A program made the translations under genes and the position numbers. Positions 15,518 through 23,113 of a stretch of 28,743 bases of DNA are shown here, one piece after another. The DNA is taken from positions 1 to 28,743 of the forward strand of contig JBHEMP010000172.1 of assembly GCA_046262515.1 (NCBI GenBank). Reading direction: 5' to 3'. This DNA is from JAXDLW01 sp046262515. Lineage in GTDB: Bacteria; Chloroflexota; Dormibacteria; DASZGP01. Within the stretch, counting starts at the first letter, position 1. Each line of letters begins with the position of its first letter. The notes under the pieces were generated by a model that was given only the letters and a program-made list of their open reading frames with translations, was not told where the DNA came from and made no database searches.

Positions 15518-17176
15518 TTGTTATCACCCCGGGCCGGCGGGCGGGCGGCCGCTCTCATGGTGCTGGCCCTATCAGGGGCTGCCTGTGGAGCTGGCAACGG
15601 GTCGAGCCGTTACGAACTGGCGGCCACGCAAAGATTTCGTTTCCCCATCACCAACGACATAGGTGAGTTCGACCCAGCACTGATAACGGCTGAGAGCGAC
15701 GTTGAGTTGGGTCGCAACGTCTTCGAGGGACTGCTCAAGCCCGCCGACGATCTCGCTGTGGTCCCGGCCATCGCGGAGAAGCTGCCGGAGATTTCCCCCG
15801 ATGGGCTTACCTACACGTTCACGCTGAAGAAGGACATCACTTTCTCGAACGGCGACCCCGTGACCGCCGCGGATTTCATCTACAGCTGGAGCCGGGTCCC
15901 CCGGTTGAAGAAGGGTTTTGTCGAAGGAGCGGCTCCGATCGTGGGGTTTGACGCCGTCAGGGCGGGCAGTTCGCAGACCCTCTCGGGCCTGAGCGCCCCC
16001 GACGACCACACCCTGGTGGTCAAGCTCGCAAAGAAGGCTGTCCGCTTCACAAACCTGGTGGCCACGTGGTCGCTGTGGGTCGTCGACAGGAAGGTTGTCG
16101 AGGCGGATCCCGATAGGTGGTGGACGAGGCCCGAGACCGCCGTCGGCACGGGACCTTTCAAGCTGTCGGCCCGGACTCCCGGGCGCTCCCTGGACTTTGT
16201 CGCCAACGATAGTTACCGAGGTCGCCCAAGACCGCTGCTCAGCTCCGTTCACGTGGAGGTCGTCGCCGACCAGAGCACCGCCATCAAGAGGTACGAGGAG
16301 GGACAATTTGATGACGTCGGCTATGGCGGCCAGAGTACCCTTCCGCCAGACGATGCGCTTCGCTACCAGGACGATCCCGTTCACCGCGGGGAGCTCACCA
16401 AGACCGCCAAGGGCCGGACAACCTGGGTCGGCCTCAACCTCGAGAAGGGCCCCTTCGCCGGTCTGACTGGCCCCGGCCTGCTTCTGCGCAAAGCCTTCTC
16501 AGAGGCCATAGACCGCAAGCAGCTGGCCGACAGGGCCTGCTCCAGCGCCCTGCAGTGCACTCCGGCAACGGGCGGCTATATCACCAGGAACCTCCATGGC
16601 TACCTGGGAGACGGCGAAGACAGCAGCGCCAGGTTCAGCCCGGCCGAGGCCAGGAAGGATCTCCGCGCAGGGGACCCGGACGGGTCCAGGACGAGGGGCT
16701 TGCATTACACCTTCAACCGGAGCGATGCCAATAAGGCGGTCGCGGACAGCCTGGTCTCTCAGTGGAAGACCAACCTCGGCATCGACGTCGCGGAGGAGCC
16801 ACTGGAAAGGGACGCCTTCTTCGACGGCCGCGATGCCAAGGGTTATATCGCCTTCCGCCACAGTTGGGGGGCGGACTACGACCACCCTCAGGAGTGGTAC
16901 GACTCCCTGTTCGTCACCGGTGCCGCCTCCGGCGGCTCAGGCTACAGCAACCCGAAGTTCGACAGCCTGGTCCAGGATGCCGACGGTAAGCCGCTCCAGG
17001 AGGCGCTGCCGATCTACCGGCAGGCCGCCGCGATCCTGGCGAGTGACCAGGTCGCCATCCCGCTGGTGTACAGCCTCGGCACCTACCTGAACAAGCCATA
17101 CGTCCAGGGTGCCGGGTCCAACCCCCTCTTCGACAACTACTGGACCAGCATCAGGATCCTGAGACATTCCGCTTAG
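15518..17176 (+). CDS. Oligopeptide ABC transporter substrate-binding lipoprotein (SBP_bac_5), copy 3
   Basis: 552 residues, TTG start only 6 nt after the DppF-type gene. A hydrophobic signal (about 10-20) ends at a lipobox (GAAC, Cys23). The family-5 core includes ITFSNGDPVTAADFIYSWSR (about 108-127), GTGPFKLSAR, GLNLEKGPF and a C-terminal SWGADYDHPQEWYDSLF. It is the paralogue of copy 2, sharing the same TFSNGDPVTAAD block and a C-x5-C pair (Cys341 and Cys347, followed by TPATGG). It probably belongs to the same transcript as the permeases and ATPases, unlike copy 2. Two related binding proteins for one channel suggest differing ligand ranges. No ribosome binding site is obvious, so translation is probably coupled to the upstream gene. 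Confidence 0.92.
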   Translation: MLSPRAGGRAAALMVLALSGAACGAGNGSSRYELAATQRFRFPITNDIGEFDPALITAESDVELGRNVFEGLLKPADDLAVVPAIAEKLPEISPDGLTYTFTLKKDITFSNGDPVTAADFIYSWSRVPRLKKGFVEGAAPIVGFDAVRAGSSQTLSGLSAPDDHTLVVKLAKKAVRFTNLVATWSLWVVDRKVVEADPDRWWTRPETAVGTGPFKLSARTPGRSLDFVANDSYRGRPRPLLSSVHVEVVADQSTAIKRYEEGQFDDVGYGGQSTLPPDDALRYQDDPVHRGELTKTAKGRTTWVGLNLEKGPFAGLTGPGLLLRKAFSEAIDRKQLADRACSSALQCTPATGGYITRNLHGYLGDGEDSSARFSPAEARKDLRAGDPDGSRTRGLHYTFNRSDANKAVADSLVSQWKTNLGIDVAEEPLERDAFFDGRDAKGYIAFRHSWGADYDHPQEWYDSLFVTGAASGGSGYSNPKFDSLVQDADGKPLQEALPIYRQAAAILASDQVAIPLVYSLGTYLNKPYVQGAGSNPLFDNYWTSIRILRHSA

Positions 17177-17186
17177 GCGGGCGGGG

Positions 17187-18356
17187 TCAGAGCCCCAGGG
17201 ACTTCGCCACCAGGTAGCGCTGGATCTCGCTGGTCCCTTCGACAATCCGCATTATCCGAGCAAAGCGATAGATGCGCTCCAGTCCCAGCTCGCGGGTGAG
17301 ACCGACGCCCCCGTGGACCTGGATGGCGGTGTCGGTCACCCTGCCCACCATCTCCGTGGCATAGAGCTTGGCGTATGCCGCGGCCTGGATCAGGGGTTCA
17401 CCCTGGTCAGCCAGCCAGGCCAGCTTGTATGTGAGCAGGCGGGCCATCTCCACCTCCATGGAGGCGTCCGCGAGCTGGAAGCTGATGCCCTGCATCTTGC
17501 CGATCGGCTTGTTGAACTGCACCCGGTTGCGGGCATATTCGACTGCGGTTCGGGTGACGTAGTCGCCCAGCCCAACGCACATCGCCGCGATGTTGGCACG
17601 GCCGCCGGTGAGGAAGGTCATGGCGTTGTAGAAGCCCATGCCGACCTCCCCGATGACGTTCTCCTGGGGCACCCGGACGTTGTCGAAGACCAGCTCGCAG
17701 GGGCCCTCACCGCTATAGATGACGGGCTGGGTTTTTCCCACGCCAAGCCCCGGGGCGCCCTTCTCCACCACGAACGCCGTGACGCCCCCGGCCGCTTTTT
17801 TGTCGAAGTCGGTGACCGCGAAGACCTGGATGAAGTCGGCGTGCTGCCCGTTGGTGATGAAGTGCTTGGTCCCGTTGATCACCCAACCATCGCCGTAGCG
17901 GTCGGCGCGGGTGCGCATCGACTGGTTATCGCTCCCCGCATCCGGCTCGGTGAGGGCGAAGCAGGCCGAGATCTCCGCCCGCAGGAACGGCGGCACCAGT
18001 CTCTCCCTGAGTGCCGGGGAAAACCCACGCAACAGCGCGGTGGGTCCCTCCGGCCCGGCCAGGCAGGCCAGCGCCAGGAAGCTCCCCGTGCCCCCGGCCA
18101 CCTCGCGCAGGCGGGCCTGGCCGACGTAGGACAGGCCGCCGCCGCCGAGCTCCGTGGGCATGTCCACGGCGTAAAAGCCCAGCTCTGCCGACCGGCGTCG
18201 CATCGCCTGGGTCTCTGCCCGGATCTCAGGTGACTCGCCGTCCGAGTCCCCAAAGCGCCCTTTCAGCTCCTGCTCCTTCGGCAGGACCTCGCGCCGGAGA
18301 AAAGAGCTGAAGGAGTCCGCGATCGCCTTCTCCGTCTCGCTGAAGCCGAAATCCAT
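17187..18356 (-). CDS. Acyl-CoA dehydrogenase
   Basis: 389 residues, the normal length for the family. It oxidises an acyl-CoA to the 2-enoyl-CoA with FAD and passes electrons to ETF. ACFALTEPDAGSD (131-143) is the first ACAD signature and lines the FAD site. GGRANIAAMCVGLGDY begins the C-terminal helical domain; RNRVQFNKPIGKMQGISFQL is the typical mid-helix motif; QVHGGVGLTRELGLERIYR and IMRIVEGTSEIQRYLV form the second signature. Glu373 in VEGTSEIQR is at the place of the catalytic base of short/medium-chain enzymes. Substrate chain length cannot be told. It is convergent with the third binding protein (10-bp gap) and divergent from pdxS. TAGGCT lies 8 nt before the ATG. No other beta-oxidation gene is nearby. 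Confidence 0.94.
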   Translation of the reverse strand: MDFGFSETEKAIADSFSSFLRREVLPKEQELKGRFGDSDGESPEIRAETQAMRRRSAELGFYAVDMPTELGGGGLSYVGQARLREVAGGTGSFLALACLAGPEGPTALLRGFSPALRERLVPPFLRAEISACFALTEPDAGSDNQSMRTRADRYGDGWVINGTKHFITNGQHADFIQVFAVTDFDKKAAGGVTAFVVEKGAPGLGVGKTQPVIYSGEGPCELVFDNVRVPQENVIGEVGMGFYNAMTFLTGGRANIAAMCVGLGDYVTRTAVEYARNRVQFNKPIGKMQGISFQLADASMEVEMARLLTYKLAWLADQGEPLIQAAAYAKLYATEMVGRVTDTAIQVHGGVGLTRELGLERIYRFARIMRIVEGTSEIQRYLVAKSLGL

Positions 18357-18364
18357 GGCTGCCG

Positions 18365-18370
18365 AGCCTA
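18365..18370 (-). promoter_or_regulatory. Leaderless-type -10 box (TAGGCT) for acyl-CoA dehydrogenase
   Basis: TAGGCT on the minus strand ends 8 nt before the ATG at 18356, without a Shine-Dalgarno sequence in the gap. It faces the TAGTAT box of pdxS across a 62-bp divergent intergenic region. Confidence 0.45.
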
Positions 18371-18402
18371 GCTGAAGAGCGCCCGCGGGCGATCGCCGGG
18401 CG

Positions 18403-18408
18403 TAGTAT
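18403..18408 (+). promoter_or_regulatory. -10 box (TAGTAT) for pdxS
   Basis: TAGTAT ends 10 nt before the pdxS ATG. The transcript would begin within about 4 nt of the start codon. No -35 hexamer or Shine-Dalgarno sequence is apparent. Confidence 0.5.
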
Positions 18409-18418
18409 CTGAGTCCTC

Positions 18419-19333
18419 ATGAACAGCGAGATTCACTCTTCCAACGGCCACCGCGAAACCGGCACGGTCCGGGTCAAGACGGGTTTGGCCGAGATGCTCA
18501 AGGGCGGGGTCATCATGGACGTCGTCAACGCCGAGCAGGCCAAGATCGCGGAGGACGCGGGCGCCTGTGCGGTGATGGCCCTGGAGCGTGTTCCTGCCGA
18601 CATCCGCCGCGATGGCGGCGTGGCCCGGATGAGCGATCCCCACTTGATCGCCGAGATCCAGGCCGCGGTGACCATACCCGTGATGGCCAAGGTGCGCATC
18701 GGGCACTTCGTCGAGGCCCAGTTGCTGCAGGAGATCGGCATCGACTTCATCGATGAGTCCGAGGTGCTGACCCCGGCCGACGAGGAGCACCACGTGGACA
18801 AATGGCGCTTCAAGGTGCCGTTTGTGTGCGGCGCCCGCACCCTCGGGGAGGCCCTGCGGCGGATCGGTGAGGGCGCGGCCATGATCCGCACCAAGGGGGA
18901 GGCCGGCACTGGCAACGTGGTCGAGGCGGTGCGGCATATGCGCGCCGTCAGCGGCGAGATCCGCCGGCTCCAGGGAATGGCCGGCGAGGAGCTGTACACC
19001 GCGGCCAAGGAACTGCAGGCACCCTACGAGCTTGTGGCCGAGACCGCCCGCCTGGGCAAACTGCCCGTCGTCAACTTCTCTGCCGGGGGAATCGCCACGC
19101 CCGCGGACGCGGCCCTGATGATGCAGCTCGGCTGTGACGGTAACTTCGTGGGCTCGGGGATCTTCAAATCCGAGGACCCGACGCGCATGGCAAAGGCGAT
19201 CGTCGCGGCGACGACCTACTTCGATAAGCCGGACGTCGTCCTGGAGGCCAGCCGGGGGCTGGGCAGTGCCATGAAGGGGATCGAGATCGCAACCATCCCC
19301 CGGGAGGAACTGCTCGCCTCGAGGGGCTGGTAG
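18419..19333 (+). CDS. pdxS: Pyridoxal 5'-phosphate synthase, synthase subunit PdxS
   Basis: 304 residues. PdxS combines ribose 5-phosphate, glyceraldehyde 3-phosphate and ammonia into PLP as a (beta/alpha)8-barrel dodecamer. GGVIMDVVNAEQAKIAEDAG (29-48) and PVMAKVRIGHFVEAQ (87-101) contain the key Asp34 and Lys91; MIRTKGEAGTG (155-165) contains the second lysine, Lys159, which swings the intermediate between sites. NFSAGGIATPADAALMMQLG and FVGSGIFKSEDP bind phosphate. It sits directly upstream of pdxT, as expected for a complex in which PdxT supplies ammonia. The product serves, among others, the aminotransferase at 4224. Very highly conserved, so the call is secure. Confidence 0.98.
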   Translation: MNSEIHSSNGHRETGTVRVKTGLAEMLKGGVIMDVVNAEQAKIAEDAGACAVMALERVPADIRRDGGVARMSDPHLIAEIQAAVTIPVMAKVRIGHFVEAQLLQEIGIDFIDESEVLTPADEEHHVDKWRFKVPFVCGARTLGEALRRIGEGAAMIRTKGEAGTGNVVEAVRHMRAVSGEIRRLQGMAGEELYTAAKELQAPYELVAETARLGKLPVVNFSAGGIATPADAALMMQLGCDGNFVGSGIFKSEDPTRMAKAIVAATTYFDKPDVVLEASRGLGSAMKGIEIATIPREELLASRGW

Positions 19334-19358
19334 GGCGGCCATCCCCGGCCAGCGCACC

Positions 19359-19967
19359 CTGCGGGTCGGGGTGCTCGCCCTCCAGGGTGCTTTTCGCGAG
19401 CACATCGAAATCCTCCGGCGCCTCGGCGTGGAGGCCTTTCCCGTGCGCACAAAGGACGAGCTTGACGACGCTGACGCCGTTGTCCTCCCGGGCGGGGAGA
19501 GCACGACCATGGACAAGCTGCTGCGCAAGTTCGAGTTGCAGCAGCCCCTCCGGGAACGGCTTCGGGGTGGTATGCCCGCACTCGCGACCTGCGCTGGCCT
19601 GATCCTGCTCTCCCGTGAGGTGATCGACGGCTTGCCCGACCAGGAGTGCCTGGGCGTCCTGCCAGTATCCACACGCCGAAACGGCTACGGGCGCCAGCCC
19701 GACAGTTTCGAACGCGCCCTGGACATCGACGGCCTGCGCGATCAGTTTCCGGGCGTGTTCATCCGGGCACCGGTGATCGTCGACCTCGACGCCGACGTGG
19801 AGGTGCTGGCCAGCGTGGAGGGGCGGCCGGTGGCCATCGCCGCGGGGCCGGTTATCGGGCTCACCTTCCATCCCGAGTTGACGCGTGACGGGCGTCTTCA
19901 CGAGCTCTTCCTGGAGCGAGCGGTGCCCGAGGCCCAGCGAGCCGTTCCCGGCGGCATCGCGCGATGA
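19359..19967 (+). CDS. pdxT: Pyridoxal 5'-phosphate synthase, glutaminase subunit PdxT (CTG start proposed)
   Basis: 202 residues if read from CTG 19359. PdxT hydrolyses glutamine and channels ammonia to PdxS. The N-terminus becomes (M)RVGVLALQGAFREHIEIL, matching the family's usual opening strand. LPGGESTTMDKLL (43-55), Cys78 in ATCAGLILLS, and His171/Glu173 in LTFHPEL give the class I glutaminase triad. The first canonical start in frame is GTG 19371, four codons later, which would cut into the first beta strand; no ATG, GTG or TTG exists upstream in the open frame, which extends to a TGA at 19272. The gene ends in ATGA overlap with the GNAT gene. Function is certain; the start is inferred from family conservation. 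Confidence 0.95.
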   Translation: MRVGVLALQGAFREHIEILRRLGVEAFPVRTKDELDDADAVVLPGGESTTMDKLLRKFELQQPLRERLRGGMPALATCAGLILLSREVIDGLPDQECLGVLPVSTRRNGYGRQPDSFERALDIDGLRDQFPGVFIRAPVIVDLDADVEVLASVEGRPVAIAAGPVIGLTFHPELTRDGRLHELFLERAVPEAQRAVPGGIAR

Positions 19968-20992
19968 ATATCCGCAGTGCCCAGGTCACCGACTGGGGCC
20001 GGATCGACCAGATTTACGCGGACGGCCTCCAGCTCTCGCTGCAGGGGGAGGGCGCCACCCACCCCGTGCGGCTCTGGCAGATCGTTTCCCGCACCCTGAG
20101 CTCCCTGCTCCCATTGTCCACGCCCAGCGAGATGCTGTATGTCTCCGAGGACGACGAGGGCAACGTCAACGGGTTCATCCAGGCCGAGATCCTGGGCGGG
20201 ACCGACAGCCGCGTCCCGGGCCCGCGACGCCGCCAGCCGGACGCCATCAGGGTTCTCAACCTCTCCCTGGTACCCGAACTCTCCGGGGCCGGAGGAGGTG
20301 CCTTGATAGACCACCTCTGCAGCGAAGCCATGGGCATGGGGGTTGCCCGAATCTACGTGCGGATACCCGAGGGTCATGCGGTTGGCGAGAGTTTCAAGGC
20401 GCACGGCTTCGTTCCATACGCGCGCGACCGGGTGTTCTACCGGGGTGACACCTCGCCGGATTCCGAGCTGGATCCCCCGGAAGGCTTGCGCGCGGCGACC
20501 CGCAAGGACGGCCTTGCGCTCTTCACCCTTTACCTCGCGGCCACGCCCCGCGCGGTCTCGCAGGTGGAGGCGCCGGACTACCGGCAATGGCGGGCGCTCA
20601 ACGAGGTGGAGTGGCTGCACCGCTTCGGCCGGCGCGGCAATCGGAGCCTTGTCCTGGAGCGAAACGGCGAGGTCGTGGCGTGGCTGGGCGTGGAGGTGGG
20701 GTCCCCCGGCCGGCCCCACACCGTGGCAACGATGACCCGGCTGGACCAGCAAGGTGACGGCACGATGGAGCAGGCCCTGCTGGCGGAGGCGCTCCGCGGG
20801 CTCTCCGGGCACGCCAGCGGCGCCTGGTGTAACGTCCGCAGCTACGACACCCTGACCACCCGGATGCTCCAGGATGCGGGGTTCGAGGCCCTCGCAGGAC
20901 AGGACCTGCTGGTGCGCGAAATGCGTTCGCGCGTGGCGGCTGCGGCGCGAGCATCGAAGAAGGACAAAGCCTTTGCCCCGGTGTTCGGGTGA
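19964..20992 (+). CDS. Tandem GNAT-type N-acetyltransferase-like protein
   Basis: 342 residues, apparently two GNAT-like folds. The first (about 1-160) has a recognisable acetyl-CoA-binding region, VLNLSLVPELSGAGGGALID (97-116), followed by EAMGMGVARIYVRIPEG and the closing SFKAHGFVPYARDRVFYR. The second (about 170-325) ends with TTRMLQDAGFEALAGQDLLV, which looks like the final GNAT helix and strand, but its CoA loop is less clear. No substrate can be assigned. It overlaps pdxT (ATGA) and the next ATPase gene (GTGA), so all three are probably translated together. The neighbourhood does not point to a clear reaction. Alternative: a regulatory or degenerate acetyltransferase. Confidence 0.75.
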   Translation: MNIRSAQVTDWGRIDQIYADGLQLSLQGEGATHPVRLWQIVSRTLSSLLPLSTPSEMLYVSEDDEGNVNGFIQAEILGGTDSRVPGPRRRQPDAIRVLNLSLVPELSGAGGGALIDHLCSEAMGMGVARIYVRIPEGHAVGESFKAHGFVPYARDRVFYRGDTSPDSELDPPEGLRAATRKDGLALFTLYLAATPRAVSQVEAPDYRQWRALNEVEWLHRFGRRGNRSLVLERNGEVVAWLGVEVGSPGRPHTVATMTRLDQQGDGTMEQALLAEALRGLSGHASGAWCNVRSYDTLTTRMLQDAGFEALAGQDLLVREMRSRVAAAARASKKDKAFAPVFG

Positions 20993-22401
20993 CACGGGAC
21001 TGGCAGGGCGAGCTGGACCTCCTCTTCAGCGCCCTGCCGCCCAAGATCCGTGACGCGGTCCGGGTCGCCACCTCCGAGGGCAGGGAGATCCTGGAGATCG
21101 TCCTCGACCTGGGCCGGGAACCGGAGGCCCGCTTCAGTGACGGTGAGGTCATCCTGAGCCCCGACGCAGTTACGCCGTCCGACCTCGAGTACGTCGCCTC
21201 CCGGATGGGCTCCTTCGGGGACGACAACCGCGCCGGGATCGGGCAGACGTTGCACCGAATCTCGGCGATCAGGAATCGCCGCGGGGAGATCGTCGGCCTG
21301 ACCTGTCGCGTGGGCCGGGCGGTCACGGGCACGATAGACCTGATCAAGGACCTCGTGGTCTCCGGGCGGTCCATCCTCCTCCTGGGCCGGCCCGGGGTGG
21401 GAAAGACGACCATGCTCCGGGAGTGCGCCAGGGTCCTGTCGGACGAGAAGCGCAAGCGCGTGGTCATCGTGGACACCAGCAACGAAATCGGCGGAGACGG
21501 TGATATTCCCCACCCCGGTATCGGGCGCTCGCGAAGGATGCAGGTGCGCACACCGAACCTGCAGCACGCGGTGATGATCGAAGCCGTCGAGAACCACATG
21601 CCGGAGGTGATCGTCATCGACGAGATCGGCACCGAGCTGGAGGCCGGCGCGGCCCGCACCATCGCCGAGCGCGGCGTGCAGCTGGTAGCCACAGCACATG
21701 GCGGCAGCCTTGACAACCTGCTCGTGAACCCCACCCTGAACGACCTCCTGGGGGGGATCCAGACCGTCACCCTGGGTGACGAGGAGGCCCGCCGGCGCGG
21801 GAGCCAGAAGTCCGTGCAGGAGCGCAAGGCGCCACCCACATTCGATGTCCTGGTGGAGATCCAGGAGCGTGACCAGCTGGTGGTGCACACCCCGCTGGAC
21901 GAGGTGGTGGACCTGGCTTTGCGCGGCCAGTTCAAGCCGCCGCAGCTGCGCTTGCGACGCCCCGACGGTTCGGTGGTGACAAAGATCGTGGCGAGGCCGC
22001 GCGAGAGCGCGCGGCGCACCCCGAACAGCGCGCCCTCTTCCCCCCGCCGGCTCCGTCCCTCCGTGGTCACGCCGGGGGGCGGGGGCCGCCGCCAGCGGGC
22101 GGCCTACGATCCCATCAGCATTTTCCCGTACGGCGTCAGTCGCAGCCACGTGGAACAGACGGTGCGCGAACTGGCAATACCGGTTCGCATCCTCCACCAC
22201 CCCGAGGACGCGGACCTGGTTCTCACCCTCAAGAACTACTACCGGCGCCGGGATTCCCCAATCCAGCAGGCGGAGTCGCAGGGCACGCCGGTCGAGGTCC
22301 TGCGCACCAACAGCGCGGCCCAGGTCGAGACCGTGCTGCGGCGCATCTTCCAGATACCTGACGCCCACCCGGACGACCAGGACGACCAGGAGGAAGGGTA
22401 G
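20989..22401 (+). CDS. SpoIIIAA-like AAA ATPase (R3H-ATPase family, R3H domain not seen)
   Basis: 470 residues. An N-terminal domain (about 1-115) precedes the ATPase core: Walker A LLGRPGVGKTT (131-141), then VDTSNEIGGDGDIPHPGIGR (161-180), Walker B VIVIDEIG (207-214) and ATAHGGSLDNL (234-244). This is the signature of SpoIIIAA/Ycf45-type ATPases that in other bacteria often carry a C-terminal single-stranded nucleic-acid-binding R3H domain. Here a basic, serine/proline-rich linker (about 336-373) leads to a conserved domain (IFPYGVSRSHVEQTVREL, 378-395, to about 455), and the protein then ends in an acidic tail (PDDQDDQEEG) without a visible R3H domain. Function is not established; a nucleic-acid-related ATPase is likely. 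The GTG start overlaps the GNAT stop codon. Confidence 0.85.
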   Translation: MTRDWQGELDLLFSALPPKIRDAVRVATSEGREILEIVLDLGREPEARFSDGEVILSPDAVTPSDLEYVASRMGSFGDDNRAGIGQTLHRISAIRNRRGEIVGLTCRVGRAVTGTIDLIKDLVVSGRSILLLGRPGVGKTTMLRECARVLSDEKRKRVVIVDTSNEIGGDGDIPHPGIGRSRRMQVRTPNLQHAVMIEAVENHMPEVIVIDEIGTELEAGAARTIAERGVQLVATAHGGSLDNLLVNPTLNDLLGGIQTVTLGDEEARRRGSQKSVQERKAPPTFDVLVEIQERDQLVVHTPLDEVVDLALRGQFKPPQLRLRRPDGSVVTKIVARPRESARRTPNSAPSSPRRLRPSVVTPGGGGRRQRAAYDPISIFPYGVSRSHVEQTVRELAIPVRILHHPEDADLVLTLKNYYRRRDSPIQQAESQGTPVEVLRTNSAAQVETVLRRIFQIPDAHPDDQDDQEEG

Positions 22402-22415
22402 GAATCGCCCCAGCG

Positions 22416-22431
22416 GGGATCGGTGGATCCC
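22416..22431 (+). terminator. Weak hairpin between the ATPase gene and tmk
   Basis: GGGATC and GATCCC form a 6-bp stem with a GGTG loop, 15 nt after the ATPase stop codon. An alternative CCCC/GGGG stem overlaps it (22408-22418). There is no T-run. It may be a minor terminator; the tmk promoter box lies just downstream. Confidence 0.25.
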
Positions 22432-22453
22432 GGCTTAGCAGCGGGCCTCACAG

Positions 22454-22459
22454 TAGAAT
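22454..22459 (+). promoter_or_regulatory. -10 box (TAGAAT) for tmk
   Basis: TAGAAT ends 9 nt before the tmk ATG. No Shine-Dalgarno sequence lies between them, so the transcript is probably leaderless or nearly so. Confidence 0.5.
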
Positions 22460-22468
22460 CGCCCGCCG

Positions 22469-23113
22469 ATGAGGGGATACCTGGTCACCTTCGAGGGAGT
22501 GGAGGGCAGCGGCAAGTCCACACAGGCGGCGCGGCTCGTCGAAGCGCTCCGCGGCGACGGTCTGCCGGTGGTCGCGGTTCGGGAGCCCGGGGGCACACGA
22601 CTGGGCGAGGCGGTCCGCGAGATCCTTCTCTCGGTCGAGCACCATGACATGGCCGCCTGGGCAGAGGCCAGCCTCTACACCGCGGCGCGCGCCCAGTTGC
22701 TCAAGGAGGTGATCATCCCGGAGATGGCCAAGGGTGCGATCGTTGTCGCGGACCGCTTTGTCGACTCAACATTTGCGTACCAGGGTGCGGGACGCGGGCT
22801 GGAGATGACGGTGCTGTCGGCGATGCAGATGGTGCTCAAGGTACGGCCTGACCTGACAATCCTGCTCGACCTCGACCCGGCCGCAGGGCTCGGCCGGCAG
22901 GCGGCGAGCAAGGGTCACTCGGCGGATCGCATGGAGCAGGAGGACATCAGCTTCCACACGCGGGTCCGCGACGGCTACCTGGATTACGCCCGGCGAGATC
23001 CTGACCGGTTCTTTGTTATCGACGCTGCCCAGGAGCCCGACGCGGTGGCCGCGATCGCACTGCGGACCACGCGGGACCGCGCGGGCGCCCACGGGGTCCG
23101 GGCGACCGCATGA
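22469..23113 (+). CDS. tmk: Thymidylate kinase
   Basis: 214 residues, usual length. It phosphorylates dTMP to dTDP with ATP, an essential step to dTTP. The P-loop is FEGVEGSGKST (8-18), followed by REPGGTRLGEAVREILL, the dTMP-binding loop. ADRFVDSTFAYQGAGRGL, about residues 92-109, is the DR(Y/F)xxS signature. The LID region includes RQAASKGHSADRMEQEDISF with an ArgMetGlu triplet. The C-terminus is alanine- and arginine-rich and not conserved. The stop codon overlaps the c-di-AMP receptor gene (ATGA), the same tmk-darA (yaaQ) order seen in Bacillus. Secure call. Confidence 0.97.
   Translation: MRGYLVTFEGVEGSGKSTQAARLVEALRGDGLPVVAVREPGGTRLGEAVREILLSVEHHDMAAWAEASLYTAARAQLLKEVIIPEMAKGAIVVADRFVDSTFAYQGAGRGLEMTVLSAMQMVLKVRPDLTILLDLDPAAGLGRQAASKGHSADRMEQEDISFHTRVRDGYLDYARRDPDRFFVIDAAQEPDAVAAIALRTTRDRAGAHGVRATA

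Noticed and set aside
17177..17210. GGGG/CCCC hairpin at the junction of binding protein 3 and acyl-CoA dehydrogenase
   Set aside because: The stem is only about 4 bp with no T-run; expected by chance at this GC content.
18368..19672. Minus-strand ORF of 434 codons opposite pdxS and pdxT
   Set aside because: pdxS and pdxT are unmistakable on the plus strand.
20598..22368. Two overlapping long minus-strand ORFs opposite the ATPase gene
   Set aside because: The plus-strand product has Walker A and B motifs and overlaps its neighbours properly; the minus products are compositionally biased shadows.
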